A stretch of 64,000 bases of DNA from Pseudomonas sp. S35. Lineage in GTDB: Bacteria; Pseudomonadota; Gammaproteobacteria; Pseudomonadales; Pseudomonadaceae. Numbering within the stretch: position 1 is the stretch's first letter; each line of letters begins with the position of its first letter. The translations under genes were made by a program, and so were the position numbers. This document shows positions 1-8,531 of this stretch, one piece after another. Where the stretch lies: NCBI RefSeq assembly GCF_009866765.1, contig NZ_CP019431.1, forward strand, positions 6,282,001 to 6,346,000. The letters run 5' to 3'. Under the pieces are notes generated by a model. It was not told where the DNA came from and ran no database searches. It saw only the letters and a list, made by a program, of their open reading frames with translations.

Positions 1-935
1 ATGCCCTGCTCTTCCAGCGGGCTGATCAGGTCGAGCAAGCCGCCGACGTCTTCAATCGCCGCCTCGCGCACCAGTTCGAATTGCTCCTGGGCCACCAAGG
101 TGCCACCGCCATCGCGGGTAAACAGCTCGGTGAGCAGCGCGCCATCTTCGGCGTAGCTGACGATATGGCTGCGCCCTACGCCGCCCCGGCAAGCCTCGGC
201 GGCCGCATCGAGCAGCTCGGCCTGGTAGTTGCTGCTGCCCAGGCGTTGCAGGTGGGCCGGTACCTGTTGCGGACGCAGTTCGCGCACCAGGCGGCCGTTT
301 TCGTCGATCAGGCCGAGGTCGGCGCCGAACAGCAGCAGCTTGTCGGCCCCCAGGTCGATGGCGGCGCGGGTGGCGACGTCTTCGCAGGCCAGGTTGAAGA
401 TCTCACCGGTCGGCGAGTAACCCAGTGGCGACAGCAGCACGATGGAACGTTCATCCAGCAGGCGATTGATGCCCTTGCGATCGACCCGACGCACTTCGCC
501 AGTGTGGTGGTAATCCACACCTTCGAGCACGCCGATCGGGCGCGCGGTCACGAGGTTGCCGCTGGCCACCCGCAGGCGCGAGCCCTGCATCGGGGACGAG
601 GCCATGTCCATCGACAAGCGCGCTTCGATAGCAATACGCAGGTGGCCGACCGCGTCGATCACGCACTCCAGCGTGGGCGCGTCGGTGATGCGCATGCCTT
701 CGTGATAAGCCGGGATCAGGCCACGCGCTTCAAGGCGCGCTTCGATCTGCGGGCGCGAGCCATGAACCAGCACCAGCCGCACGCCCAGGCTGTGGAGCAG
801 CACCAGGTCGTGGACGATATTGCCGAAGTTGGGATGATCCACGCCGTCGCCGGGCAGCATGACGACAAAGGTGCAGTCGCGGTGGGCGTTGATGTAGGGC
901 GAAGCGTGACGAAGCCAATTGACGTATTCGGGCAT
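1..935 (-). CDS. argA: Amino-acid N-acetyltransferase (N-acetylglutamate synthase), 3' end outside window
   Basis: Acetylates glutamate with acetyl-CoA, the first step of arginine synthesis, in the cytoplasm. The start at 935 gives a protein opening MPEYVNWLRHASPYINAHRD, the usual ArgA N-terminus. The 311 visible codons cover the amino-acid-kinase-like arginine-sensing domain (LVLVHGSRPQIEARL early; LLLFGADLGLIDENGRL near residue 205) and run into the beginning of the GNAT domain, which continues beyond base 1. The protein is normally about 430 residues, so roughly a quarter is missing. argE lies upstream on the same strand 135 bases away, so the two may share transcription. Feedback inhibition by arginine is expected from the family; no ArgR box was convincingly seen. 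Confidence 0.95.
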   Translation of the reverse strand, partial: MPEYVNWLRHASPYINAHRDCTFVVMLPGDGVDHPNFGNIVHDLVLLHSLGVRLVLVHGSRPQIEARLEARGLIPAYHEGMRITDAPTLECVIDAVGHLRIAIEARLSMDMASSPMQGSRLRVASGNLVTARPIGVLEGVDYHHTGEVRRVDRKGINRLLDERSIVLLSPLGYSPTGEIFNLACEDVATRAAIDLGADKLLLFGADLGLIDENGRLVRELRPQQVPAHLQRLGSSNYQAELLDAAAEACRGGVGRSHIVSYAEDGALLTELFTRDGGGTLVAQEQFELVREAAIEDVGGLLDLISPLEEQG

Positions 936-1070
936 AACACCTGGGCCTGTAATAAAAAGCAGCCAAAAAAGGACGGATCGTGAAAACGCACAGCGGGCTG
1001 ATGGTTATCGTCGGAACAGGCTTGGCGACACGCTCGCTCTCCTTCTATGTACGAACAGGCAGGGGTTAAT
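936..1070 (-). other. argE-argA intergenic spacer
   Basis: This short spacer between the stop of argE and the start of argA holds no open frame, terminator hairpin or REP element that I can support. A T-rich stretch lies just upstream of the argA start. The absence of a terminator leaves argE-argA cotranscription possible. Confidence 0.4.
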
Positions 1071-2219
1071 TTATGCAGGTTTCAGGCAGTAATGTTCAAT
1101 CAGTTCCCGCAATAGACGCACTGTAGGCGTCAAGCGTGACATTTCGAGGTACTCGCCCGGCTGGTGCGCACAGGCGATATCGCCAGGGCCAAGCACCAGG
1201 GTTTCACAACCAAGGCGCTGAAGATAAGGCGCTTCGGTGCCGAACGCTACTGCTTCGGCACGATGACCGGTCAATCGTTGCGCAACGCGCACCAGTTCAG
1301 CGTCTTCTGGTTGCTCGAACGGCGGTACTTCGGGGAACAGCGGCGCGTAGTCGATCTTGACCTGATGGCGCTCGGCAAGGGGTTCGAGCTTCTGGCGGAT
1401 GGCCGCACGCAACACCTCAGGATCCATGCCCGGCAAAGGCCGCAGGTCGAACTCCAGGGAGCACTGGCCGCAGATACGGTTGGGGTTGTCGCCGCCATGG
1501 ATGCAGCCGAAGTTCATGGTCGGCTGTGGCACGCTGAATTGCGGGTTGCGGTATTCGCGCTGCCAGAGCAGACGTAGGCCACGCAGTTCGCCAATGGCGT
1601 CGTGCATGGCTTCAAGGGCGCTGTGGCCCAGGCTGGGGTCCGATGAGTGGCCGCTGCGCCCTAGGATGTCGATGCGTTCCATCATCACACCTTTATGCAA
1701 GCGGATCGGCTTAAGCCCCGTGGGCTCGCCGATCACCGCTGCGCGGCCCAGCGGGCGCCCGGCGTCGGCCAGCGCGCGGGCGCCTGACATGGAGCTTTCT
1801 TCATCGCAGGTGGCGAGGATCAGCAACGGTTGCTTGAACGGTTGGTCCAGCAGCGGCAATACCGCTTCGATGGCCAGGGCGAAAAAGCCCTTCATGTCGC
1901 AACTGCCCAATCCTACCCAACGGCCGTCGACTTCCGTCAGCTTGAGCGGGTCGGTTTTCCACAGGGCAGCGTCATAAGGGACTGTGTCGCTATGGCCGGC
2001 CAGCACCAGGCCACCAGGGCCACTGCCGAAACTGGCGAGCAGGTTGAACTTGCCGGGGCTGACCTGCTGGATGTCGATGGCGAAGCCCAGGTCCCCCAGC
2101 CAACTGGCGAGTAGATCGATCACCGGGCGGTTGGTCTGGTCGAGAGACGCTTGGGTGCAACTGACCGACGGCGCGGCAATCAAGGCGGCGAACTGCTCTT
2201 TCATGGACGGTAACGGCAT
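1071..2219 (-). CDS. argE: Acetylornithine deacetylase (M20 family)
   Basis: Hydrolyses N2-acetyl-L-ornithine to ornithine and acetate; a cytoplasmic di-metal M20 peptidase-family enzyme. The M20 metal sites are visible: LAGHSDTVPYD (His and Asp), then GSCDMKGFFA, the catalytic CDEESSMSG (Glu-Glu) and IGEPTGLKP, with a C-terminal His in DIACAHQPGEY. The dimerisation (lid) domain is the middle third, containing RSGHSSDPSLGHSALEAM. The start chosen is the ATG at 2219 (MPLPSMKEQF), giving 382 residues, as usual for the family; an ATG at 2204 (MKEQF) is an alternative. A longer open frame begins at 2336 but would run into the divergent promoter region. Pseudomonads also use the ArgJ acetyl-transfer cycle, so this enzyme may be partly redundant. 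Confidence 0.93.
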   Translation of the reverse strand: MPLPSMKEQFAALIAAPSVSCTQASLDQTNRPVIDLLASWLGDLGFAIDIQQVSPGKFNLLASFGSGPGGLVLAGHSDTVPYDAALWKTDPLKLTEVDGRWVGLGSCDMKGFFALAIEAVLPLLDQPFKQPLLILATCDEESSMSGARALADAGRPLGRAAVIGEPTGLKPIRLHKGVMMERIDILGRSGHSSDPSLGHSALEAMHDAIGELRGLRLLWQREYRNPQFSVPQPTMNFGCIHGGDNPNRICGQCSLEFDLRPLPGMDPEVLRAAIRQKLEPLAERHQVKIDYAPLFPEVPPFEQPEDAELVRVAQRLTGHRAEAVAFGTEAPYLQRLGCETLVLGPGDIACAHQPGEYLEMSRLTPTVRLLRELIEHYCLKPA

Positions 2220-2377
2220 GCGCGGTCTCTCAACTTCCCGGATGAGCCCCACTATAGAGCCATCTGCACGACACAATAAACCGTTGCGGCACGTTGCCGG
2301 GCTCAGTCCTGTACACTGCACGCCCTTGGCAGCCACACTTTTCCCCGGCTGCGCTCCCGATCCTGGATTTTCCGGCC

Positions 2378-3745
2378 ATGCAGAAAGAAACCGAAATCAA
2401 GCTCCGCGTCAGCCGCGAAACACTCGCCGCGCTGCGTGAGCACCCGTTACTGAAAAAACGCAACAAAAGTGGCTGGGAACGCCTTGAGTTGATGAACCAG
2501 TATTTCGACACCCCCGAGCGCGACCTGGCCCAGGCCAAAGTCGCCCTGCGCCTGCGCAAGGACGGTGACGCCATCATCCAGACCCTCAAGACCCGTGGCC
2601 AGAGCGTCGCCGGCTTGTCGCAGCGTAACGAGTACAACTGGGACCTGCCCAAAGCCAAGCTCGACGTGAAGAAACTCGACGGCGAATGCTGGCCCGAGCA
2701 ACTGGCCGAGCTGGACAAGAAAACCCTCAAGCCGATCTTCACCACCGACTTCGTGCGTGAACGCGCCGAAATCGCCTGGGGCCGTGGCAAGGCCAAAGTC
2801 GTGATCGAAGCCGCCCTCGACCTGGGCCACGTAGTGGTCGGCAAGCAGAAAGAAGAAATCTGCGAGCTGGAACTGGAACTGCGCGAAGGCGAGCCGGCTG
2901 CCCTGCTGGAACTGGCCGCCGAACTGGCCGCCACCCTGGCCCTGATGCCGTGCGATATCAGCAAGGCCGAGCGCGGCTACCGCCTGTATGACGCGAGCAG
3001 CTACTCCCTGAGCCTGCCAGCGCCGCAGATCCACGCTGAAATGCCATTGGACGATGCCTTCGCCGCAATCATGTGGCACCTGCTGGGCAGCAGCCAGCGT
3101 CTGGCCGAGCAATACCGTTTCAATGGCCACTGGCGCCTGCTACAGGACTGGGTCGACAACCTCGGCGAATTGCGCGCCCTGATCGGCAGTCTCGGCCAGG
3201 CCGCACCGCGTCAATCCACCAGCGAATTGCGCAGCGTACTCGATGCCTTGCTGGAGGACTGGCGCCCGCTGGTCCAGGCCGGTGATGACGATGAAGACAT
3301 CCGCAAAGCCGCGCCGGAACAGTTCGTCGAGGAATTGGACGACGTGCGCTGGGGCTTGTTCTCGCTCAACCTGTCGCGCTGGCTGCTGGCCCGCACCTGG
3401 ACCGCTGACCGCAACGTGCGTGGCAACCGCCAGGGCGCTGCGCAAATCACCAACTGGCTGCCGCGCCTGCTGGCCGACGACGCCGTCGCCCTGCAACTGC
3501 CGCGCTACCAGCAACAGCCGGAAGACCTGGCCGAGCAACTGCCGCGTATCGAACGCATCCAGGCCTGGCTGCACCATGCGCGTCAAGTGGTGGATATTCC
3601 AGAGCTGGACCGTTTGTACGGCGAGTTGAACAAGCTGGTACAACTGGCCAACCAGCCGATCACCGATGAGTCGCTGGATGCGCGGATGCACCAGGCGATC
3701 GCGGTGTATCAGAACCGTGCCTGGAAGACCTTGCTGCGTCTGTAA
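2378..3745 (+). CDS. CYTH-CHAD domain protein (inorganic triphosphatase-like)
   Basis: An N-terminal CYTH domain (about residues 1-205) carries the signature ExExK as E4-T-E6-I-K8, followed by the alternating charged strands of the triphosphate tunnel (VALRLRK, LKTRG, ELELELREGE). Residues from about 215 to 455 form an alpha-helical CHAD domain, a module known to bind polyphosphate. Family knowledge (E. coli YgiF) suggests divalent-metal-dependent hydrolysis of inorganic triphosphate. The start at 2378 (MQKETEIKL) places the CYTH motif at the N-terminus; the 28 codons upstream are not CYTH-like. The gene is divergent from argE and convergent with an Lrp regulator across a REP pair. It lies about 41 kb from ppx/ppk, so a link to polyphosphate is by domain only. 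Confidence 0.88.
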   Translation: MQKETEIKLRVSRETLAALREHPLLKKRNKSGWERLELMNQYFDTPERDLAQAKVALRLRKDGDAIIQTLKTRGQSVAGLSQRNEYNWDLPKAKLDVKKLDGECWPEQLAELDKKTLKPIFTTDFVRERAEIAWGRGKAKVVIEAALDLGHVVVGKQKEEICELELELREGEPAALLELAAELAATLALMPCDISKAERGYRLYDASSYSLSLPAPQIHAEMPLDDAFAAIMWHLLGSSQRLAEQYRFNGHWRLLQDWVDNLGELRALIGSLGQAAPRQSTSELRSVLDALLEDWRPLVQAGDDDEDIRKAAPEQFVEELDDVRWGLFSLNLSRWLLARTWTADRNVRGNRQGAAQITNWLPRLLADDAVALQLPRYQQQPEDLAEQLPRIERIQAWLHHARQVVDIPELDRLYGELNKLVQLANQPITDESLDARMHQAIAVYQNRAWKTLLRL

Positions 3746-3752
3746 GATCGCT

Positions 3753-3818
3753 ATCGCGGGCAAGCCCGCTCCCACATTGGAATGCATTCTGCTGTGGGAG
3801 CCGGGCTTGCCCGCGATG
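3753..3818. repeat. REPIN (inverted REP pair)
   Basis: Two facing copies of a REP sequence (ATCGCGGGCAAGCCCGCTCC and its inverse near 3794-3818) are separated by a short AT-richer loop. The element lies between two convergent genes, the usual site for pseudomonad REPINs, and could form a hairpin in either transcript. The core differs from the GGGGGCTTGC type seen elsewhere in the window. Confidence 0.85.
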
Positions 3819-3830
3819 AGGCCTTACCTG

Positions 3831-4301
3831 TCAGCGCAATACTGGCAGGCTGGTGGTGGACTTGATCTCCGACAACGCCACAATCGAATTGACCTCCTGA
3901 ATCCCCGGCACCATCGACAACTTCTCAAAGAAAAACCGCTCGTACGCCTCGATGTCCGACGTCACGATGCGCAGCAGAAAATCCACCGCCCCCATCAGCA
4001 CATAACACTCCAATACTTCTGGAAAGCCGCGAATCGCGTCGGTGAACTCAGTGAAGTTGGATCGGCCGTGGGCGTTGAGTTTGACCTCGGCAAAAATCTG
4101 CGTGTTGAGGCCGATCTTCTTGCGATCCAACAGCGTCACCTGGCCGCGGATAACGCCCTCCTCCTTGAGCCGCTGAATGCGCCGCCAGCATGGCGATTGG
4201 GACAATCCCACCTGTTCGGCGATCTGTGCGCTGGAGAGCGAAGCGTCCTCTTGCAACAGGGCCAGGATTCGACGGTCGTAGACGTCCAAATCGCTTTGCA
4301 T
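3831..4301 (-). CDS. Lrp/AsnC family transcriptional regulator
   Basis: A 156-residue DNA-binding regulator: an N-terminal helix-turn-helix (DRRILALLQEDASLSSAQIA followed by GLSQSPCWRRIQRL, residues 8-47) and a C-terminal RAM/AsnC ligand domain (from about 65, ending VALSEIKSTTSLPVLR). The start at 4301 (MQSDLDVYDRR) is the canonical Lrp N-terminus; the longer upstream frame is rejected. It is transcribed divergently from a small ACT-like protein gene across a 127-base AT-rich gap, so it plausibly controls that gene and itself in response to an amino acid. Which amino acid cannot be told; similarity is to general Lrp/BkdR-type regulators. Confidence 0.9.
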   Translation of the reverse strand: MQSDLDVYDRRILALLQEDASLSSAQIAEQVGLSQSPCWRRIQRLKEEGVIRGQVTLLDRKKIGLNTQIFAEVKLNAHGRSNFTEFTDAIRGFPEVLECYVLMGAVDFLLRIVTSDIEAYERFFFEKLSMVPGIQEVNSIVALSEIKSTTSLPVLR

Positions 4302-4428
4302 AAAAATACCTTTTACTGTCTTAGTATTGAATTGATCTATTCGATTTTCCGCAAACTCGGCCCATCTTAGATAAGAAATCTCCGTTGGCGAATGTAAAAA
4401 TTCCTCCAATCGAATCTGGAGAGTCAGC
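4302..4428. promoter_or_regulatory. Divergent promoter region between Lrp regulator and ACT-like gene
   Basis: This gap is clearly richer in A and T than the flanking genes, with tracts such as TTAGTATTGAATTGATC and GAATGTAAAAATTCC. The latter is an inverted repeat (GAAT..ATTC) near 4391-4405. AT-rich, curved, partly palindromic DNA is what Lrp-type proteins bind. No clean pair of promoter hexamers stands out. Confidence 0.5.
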
Positions 4429-4767
4429 ATGCACGCCGTCGAAACCACATACCCTGCTGCCCGCGTCGACGCGTGGGCTGTCACCAGCGCCCATTGCGAG
4501 GCGCATTACCAGATCGTCGCCGAGGCGGAGCCCGATGTGTTGTGCCGGGTATTCAACTATTTCGCGCTGCAATTTCTCACCCCTCGACAAGTCAGCGTGA
4601 ACCGGGGAGGCGACCTGCTGAACATCGATATCGTGATCGACGGCCTGAGCTGGCATCGGGCCCAGGTCATCGGAGAAAAGATTCGAAACCTGATCAGCGT
4701 GTGCACGTTGGACGTGTGGCCGGCTGATTCCGTGGGGCCTGCAGCAATGGTTGCGGCCGCACAGTAA
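4429..4767 (+). CDS. Small ACT-like domain protein, function unknown
   Basis: A 112-residue cytoplasmic protein without signal peptide or membrane segment. Residues about 28-95 show the beta-alpha-beta-beta-alpha-beta spacing of ACT domains: a hydrophobic first strand, helix DVLCRVFNYFALQFL, strands QVSVNRGG and LLNIDIVIDG, helix RAQVIGEKIRNLISV and strand CTLDVW. This resembles the small regulatory subunit of acetolactate synthase (IlvH/IlvM), but no synthase gene is nearby. A good ribosome site (GGAGAG) precedes the ATG at 4429. Its divergent partner is an Lrp regulator, so amino-acid sensing or regulation is a reasonable inference. The ACT assignment is by eye. Confidence 0.72.
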   Translation: MHAVETTYPAARVDAWAVTSAHCEAHYQIVAEAEPDVLCRVFNYFALQFLTPRQVSVNRGGDLLNIDIVIDGLSWHRAQVIGEKIRNLISVCTLDVWPADSVGPAAMVAAAQ

Positions 4768-4850
4768 AGACCTGCAACACACGCTGGGAGGAGGAAATTT
4801 CGGGGCTGGCTAGCCTGAAATTTCGTCCAAGCCTACCCAGGAAACCCTAC

Positions 4851-6530
4851 ATGTCTGTTGATCAGCGATTGGAACTGCATGCGTTGCTGCCGGCCTTGGT
4901 GGCGGGCGGCTTGATCCCTCCCGACACCGCGCAGCGCTTATCGGCAATGCCGGCCAGCGACAGCCAACACCCTTTGGAGTGCATCGCCGCCCACGGGCCT
5001 TCCCTGGAAACCCTGACCCAATGGCTGGCCCAGCATGTCGGGCAACCTTACCTGCGTATCGACCCGCTGAAGATCGATGTCGCAACGGTGGTGCCCCTGA
5101 TGTCCCACGCGTTCGCCCAACGCCACGCCATTCTGGCGGTGGCTGTGGATGCGCACACCGTCACCGTCGCCAGTGCGCAGCCTTACGTCAGCAGTTGGGA
5201 GCCCGGGCTGGCGCAAGTACTCAAGCGGTCGATCAAGCGCGTGGTGGCCAACCCCCAGGACATTCAGCGGTGTATCAGCGAGTTTTACCGGCTGGCGAAG
5301 TCCGTCAGCGGCGCAGATCAAAAAGTCGCGGTGCCTGGTCATTTCGAGATGCTCAACCTGGGCGCCAGCGAACAGGAGCCGGACGCCAATGACGCGCATA
5401 TCGTCAATATCGTCGACTGGCTGTTGCAGTACGCCTTCGCCCAAAGGGCCAGTGATATTCATATCGAGCCAGGCAGTGAGCAGGGCCGGGTGCGTTTTCG
5501 CATTGATGGGCTGCTGCACGACGTCTACCAATTTCCACCCCAGGTGACGATGGCGGTGGTCAGCCGCCTGAAAAGCCTGGGCCGCATGAACGTCGCGCAA
5601 AAGCGCCAACCCCAGGACGGCCGGGTCAAGACCAAAAGCCCGGCGGGTGCGCAAGTTGAGCTGCGCCTGTCGACCTTGCCCACCGCCTTTGGCGAAAAGC
5701 TGGTGATGCGGATTTTCGACCCCCACGTGCTGCTCAAGGACTTTGACCAACTGGGGTTGTCCAGCGAGGACCAGCAACGCTGGCAGTCCATGACCCGCCA
5801 GGCCAACGGCATCATCCTCGTCACCGGCCCTACCGGCTCCGGCAAGACCAGCACGCTCTACACCACGCTCAAGCAACTGGCGACCCGCGAGGTCAACCTG
5901 TGCACCGTGGAAGATCCGATCGAGATGGTCGAACCCACGTTCAACCAGATGCAGGTGCAGCACAACATTGACCTGACCTTCGCCAGCGGCATCCGCGCCC
6001 TGCTACGCCAAGACCCGGACATCATCATGATCGGCGAGATCCGCGACCAGGAAACCGCAGAAATGGCGATCCAGGCCGCACTGACCGGGCACTTGGTACT
6101 GTCGACACTGCACACCAACGACGCACCCAGCGCCATCAGCCGCTTGCAGGAACTCGGCATTGCTCATTATTTGATCAAAGCCACATTAATAGGAGTGATG
6201 GCGCAGCGATTGGTACGGCTGATATGCCCTCACTGCAAACAGCAGGTCGGTGATGCCTATGAGGCGCCAGGCTGTGGGGAGTGCCGCAATAGCGGGTACC
6301 GAGGGCGAGCCGGGGTATACGAGATCATGGTATTGAACGAAACGCTCAAGGCGCTGATCACCCCAGGCACCGACGCGCAATCCCTGCGCCAGGCGGCAGT
6401 TGCGCAAGGCATGCACAGTTTGCGCATGGCTGGCATGGGGAAGGTACACGCGGGGCTGACCACGATGGCGGAGGTGTTGCGCGTAACGCCTGGGGATTCG
6501 GTAACAAATGGTTTGATTACCGCAGGCTGA
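4851..6530 (+). CDS. Orphan GspE/PilB-type secretion ATPase
   Basis: A 559-residue AAA-like ATPase of the type II secretion/type IV pilus assembly family. An N-terminal GspE-N domain (about 1-150) is followed by the N2 domain (ASDIHIEPGSEQGRVRFRID) and the motor domain. Walker A is GPTGSGKTS at 326-334; the Asp box follows; Walker B is DIIMIGEIRD at 390-399; the His box is LSTLHTND. A CPHC pair from Cys459 and a second pair (CGEC) form the zinc-binding CM domain seen in GspE. No pseudopilin, GspF/PilC or secretin gene is adjacent, so it is an orphan motor. It is intact and has all catalytic motifs. It could serve a distant T2SS or pilus, or have another role. Confidence 0.9.
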   Translation: MSVDQRLELHALLPALVAGGLIPPDTAQRLSAMPASDSQHPLECIAAHGPSLETLTQWLAQHVGQPYLRIDPLKIDVATVVPLMSHAFAQRHAILAVAVDAHTVTVASAQPYVSSWEPGLAQVLKRSIKRVVANPQDIQRCISEFYRLAKSVSGADQKVAVPGHFEMLNLGASEQEPDANDAHIVNIVDWLLQYAFAQRASDIHIEPGSEQGRVRFRIDGLLHDVYQFPPQVTMAVVSRLKSLGRMNVAQKRQPQDGRVKTKSPAGAQVELRLSTLPTAFGEKLVMRIFDPHVLLKDFDQLGLSSEDQQRWQSMTRQANGIILVTGPTGSGKTSTLYTTLKQLATREVNLCTVEDPIEMVEPTFNQMQVQHNIDLTFASGIRALLRQDPDIIMIGEIRDQETAEMAIQAALTGHLVLSTLHTNDAPSAISRLQELGIAHYLIKATLIGVMAQRLVRLICPHCKQQVGDAYEAPGCGECRNSGYRGRAGVYEIMVLNETLKALITPGTDAQSLRQAAVAQGMHSLRMAGMGKVHAGLTTMAEVLRVTPGDSVTNGLITAG

Positions 6531-6607
6531 AACCGTTCTTATCGGTGACAACACCGTTACAATCGGCCGAACGTCGTTTGACTGACACCATCAGATAGGG
6601 AATCGCT

Positions 6608-7528
6608 ATGCAGATCGGAACCGTACTGCTTCTTTTCGTGGGTTTGGCCATCGCCATCCTGTTCATGGGCTTCAAGGTCGTACCCCAGGGCTACCAGTGG
6701 ACGGTCGAACGCTTCGGCCGCTACACCAACACCCTCAAGCCTGGCCTGAACATCATCATTCCGGTCATGGACCGCATCGGTCGCAAGATCAACGTGATGG
6801 AAAGCGTACTGGATATTCCACCCCAGGAAGTCATCACCGCCGACAACGCCACCGTGCAGATCGACGCCGTGTGCTTCTTCCAGGTGGTCAATACCGCCCA
6901 GGCTGCCTATGAGGTCAACAACCTCGAACACGCCATCCGCAACCTGCTGCAAACCAATATCCGTACCGTGCTCGGCTCCATGGAGCTGGATGCCATGCTC
7001 AGCCAGCGTGACGGCATCAACGAAAAACTGCTGCGAACCGTGGACGAAGCCACCGCACCGTGGGGCATCAAGATCACCCGTATCGAGATCAAGGACATCA
7101 GCCCGCCCGCCGACCTGATGGCGGCCATGTCGGGCCAGATGAAAGCCGAGCGGATCAAACGGGCACAAATCCTTGAGGCCGAGGGCCTGCGGGCATCGGC
7201 AATTCTGACGGCCGAAGGCAAGAAGCAGGCTCAGATTCTTGAAGCTGAAGGCGGACGCCAAGCCGCATTCCTGGAGTCTGAAGCCCGCGAACGTCAAGCA
7301 GAGGCTGAGGCCCGTGCAACCCAGGTGGTTTCCGAGGCAATCGCCACCGGTAACGTGCAGGCCATCAACTACTTCGTCGCGCAAAAATACATCGACGCCC
7401 TGGGCAAGCTGGCATCGGCCAACAACAGCAAGGTCATCCTCATGCCGCTGGAAGCCAGCCAGGTGATCGGTGCGGTCGGCGGCATCGGCGAGATCGTCAA
7501 GGCAACGTTCGACAACAAGAAAGGCTGA
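6608..7528 (+). CDS. qmcA: SPFH/band-7 membrane protein (QmcA, stomatin-like)
   Basis: A 306-residue inner-membrane protein: one N-terminal membrane segment (residues 4-24, [17 protein letters not shown]), then the SPFH/prohibitin domain ([16 protein letters not shown] through [13 protein letters not shown]) and a long charged coiled coil rich in AEG/EAR repeats (about 180-245) ending in a hydrophobic tail. Such proteins form large cages or membrane microdomains and in E. coli interact with FtsH. The NfeD-like gene begins 10 bases after the stop, the standard two-gene arrangement of this family. Confidence 0.9.
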   Translation: MQIGTVLLLFVGLAIAILFMGFKVVPQGYQWTVERFGRYTNTLKPGLNIIIPVMDRIGRKINVMESVLDIPPQEVITADNATVQIDAVCFFQVVNTAQAAYEVNNLEHAIRNLLQTNIRTVLGSMELDAMLSQRDGINEKLLRTVDEATAPWGIKITRIEIKDISPPADLMAAMSGQMKAERIKRAQILEAEGLRASAILTAEGKKQAQILEAEGGRQAAFLESEARERQAEAEARATQVVSEAIATGNVQAINYFVAQKYIDALGKLASANNSKVILMPLEASQVIGAVGGIGEIVKATFDNKKG

Positions 7529-7538
7529 GGCCGTCACC

Positions 7539-7985
7539 ATGTGGGATTTCCTGCAGCACCTTTCGTTCTGGGATTGGCTGGCGCTGGGTACAGTGCTGTT
7601 GATTCTTGAGGTCTTCGGCGCCGGTGGCTACCTGCTGTGGATGGGTATCGCAGCGGCTGCCGTGGGCGTGATCAAGTTCCTGGTGCCACCACTGGCGCTG
7701 GAGTGGCAACTGCTGCTGTTCGCCGTGTTGTCGATCATGACGGCGGTGTATTGGTGGAAACGCCAACGCAGCAGCGCCAAGGCCAGTGATCAACCTGGGC
7801 TGAATGAACGCGGCTCAGAGCTTATTGGCCGCACCTTTGTGGTGCACCAAGCCATTGTAGACGGCCGAGGTAAGGTCAAGGTCGGCGATGGCGTGTGGAT
7901 GGTGACGGGCCCCGACAGCCCCGTAGGCGCTCAAGTCCGGGTGACTGGCCAGGACGGCGTGATATTAAAGGTTGAAACTGTTTAG
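7539..7985 (+). CDS. NfeD-like membrane protein (YbbJ type)
   Basis: A 148-residue protein with three hydrophobic segments in the first 75 residues (around 12-30, 32-52 and 58-75) and a C-terminal OB-fold NfeD domain (ELIGRTFVVHQAIVDGRGKV...GAQVRVTGQDGVILKVETV). The ATG at 7539 (MWDFLQHLSF) is preceded by GGCTGAGGCC and lies just after the qmcA stop, which makes it the natural start rather than an in-frame codon inside qmcA. NfeD proteins are obligate partners of SPFH proteins and are thought to modulate membrane microdomains. Confidence 0.9.
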   Translation: MWDFLQHLSFWDWLALGTVLLILEVFGAGGYLLWMGIAAAAVGVIKFLVPPLALEWQLLLFAVLSIMTAVYWWKRQRSSAKASDQPGLNERGSELIGRTFVVHQAIVDGRGKVKVGDGVWMVTGPDSPVGAQVRVTGQDGVILKVETV

Positions 7986-8054
7986 TCAGTGATGGAACTC
8001 GGTTGGGCTATCTACAATCAAAACCTACAGATAACCCCACCGGAGTCACCCACC

Positions 8055-8369
8055 ATGCGTCTTAAATATGCTGTCGCAACCCTCGCTGTGCTTTCCCTTC
8101 CTGTCGGTTCAGCCATGGCCGACAGTTTCTGGCGCAACGTCATTTCATCGGGCGCCACCACCGGCTCGACGTACCTGACCTTCAAGGACCACAAGCTGGT
8201 GGTTGCCGCACAAGACGACGCAGGCAGCTTCGTTGCCAGTGACGGCGGCATCCGTGGCCCGTACCTAGAAGCCGCCATGCAGAAAGTCCGCGCCGACAAC
8301 CCTGGACTGCAAGCCACGGACATGGAGTTGGCGAACGCCATCCTCGCGAAAAACGCTGTTACCGAGTGA
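8055..8369 (+). CDS. DUF2388 (TIGR02448) family exported protein
   Basis: A 104-residue secreted protein. The start at 8055 gives a clear Sec signal peptide (MRLKYAVATLAVLSLPVGSAMA, cleavage before DSFW). The mature part contains the Thr/Ser-rich segment SSGATTGSTYLTF and ends with TDMELANAILAKNAV, features I associate with the Pseudomonas-restricted DUF2388 family of unknown function. The gene stands alone with its own terminator immediately downstream. A TACAAT -10-like box lies at 8013-8018. The mature product is probably periplasmic; no catalytic residues are apparent. Confidence 0.8.
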   Translation: MRLKYAVATLAVLSLPVGSAMADSFWRNVISSGATTGSTYLTFKDHKLVVAAQDDAGSFVASDGGIRGPYLEAAMQKVRADNPGLQATDMELANAILAKNAVTE

Positions 8370-8382
8370 TCTTCGCGTACTG

Positions 8383-8411
8383 AAAAATGCCGCTCTCGAG
8401 CGGCATTTTTT
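8383..8411 (+). terminator. Rho-independent terminator after the DUF2388 gene
   Basis: Stem ATGCCGCT/AGCGGCAT with a four-base loop is flanked by A5 upstream and T7 downstream, 14 bases after the stop codon. The A-tract makes it potentially bidirectional. Confidence 0.9.
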
Positions 8412-8531
8412 TGCCCGCAACGTGACAATTCATTCACAGGCGACAGGCTATATTCAGTCACACCGTGCAACCATGCCGGTACTGATAAGCCTCTCATTCA
8501 TCGCCAACCTGAAACGGATGCCTTCGTCGCT

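Noticed and set aside
2220..2336. Longer argE start at 2336
   Set aside because: The extra residues are not M20-like and would cover the divergent promoter; MPLPSMKEQF is the family start.
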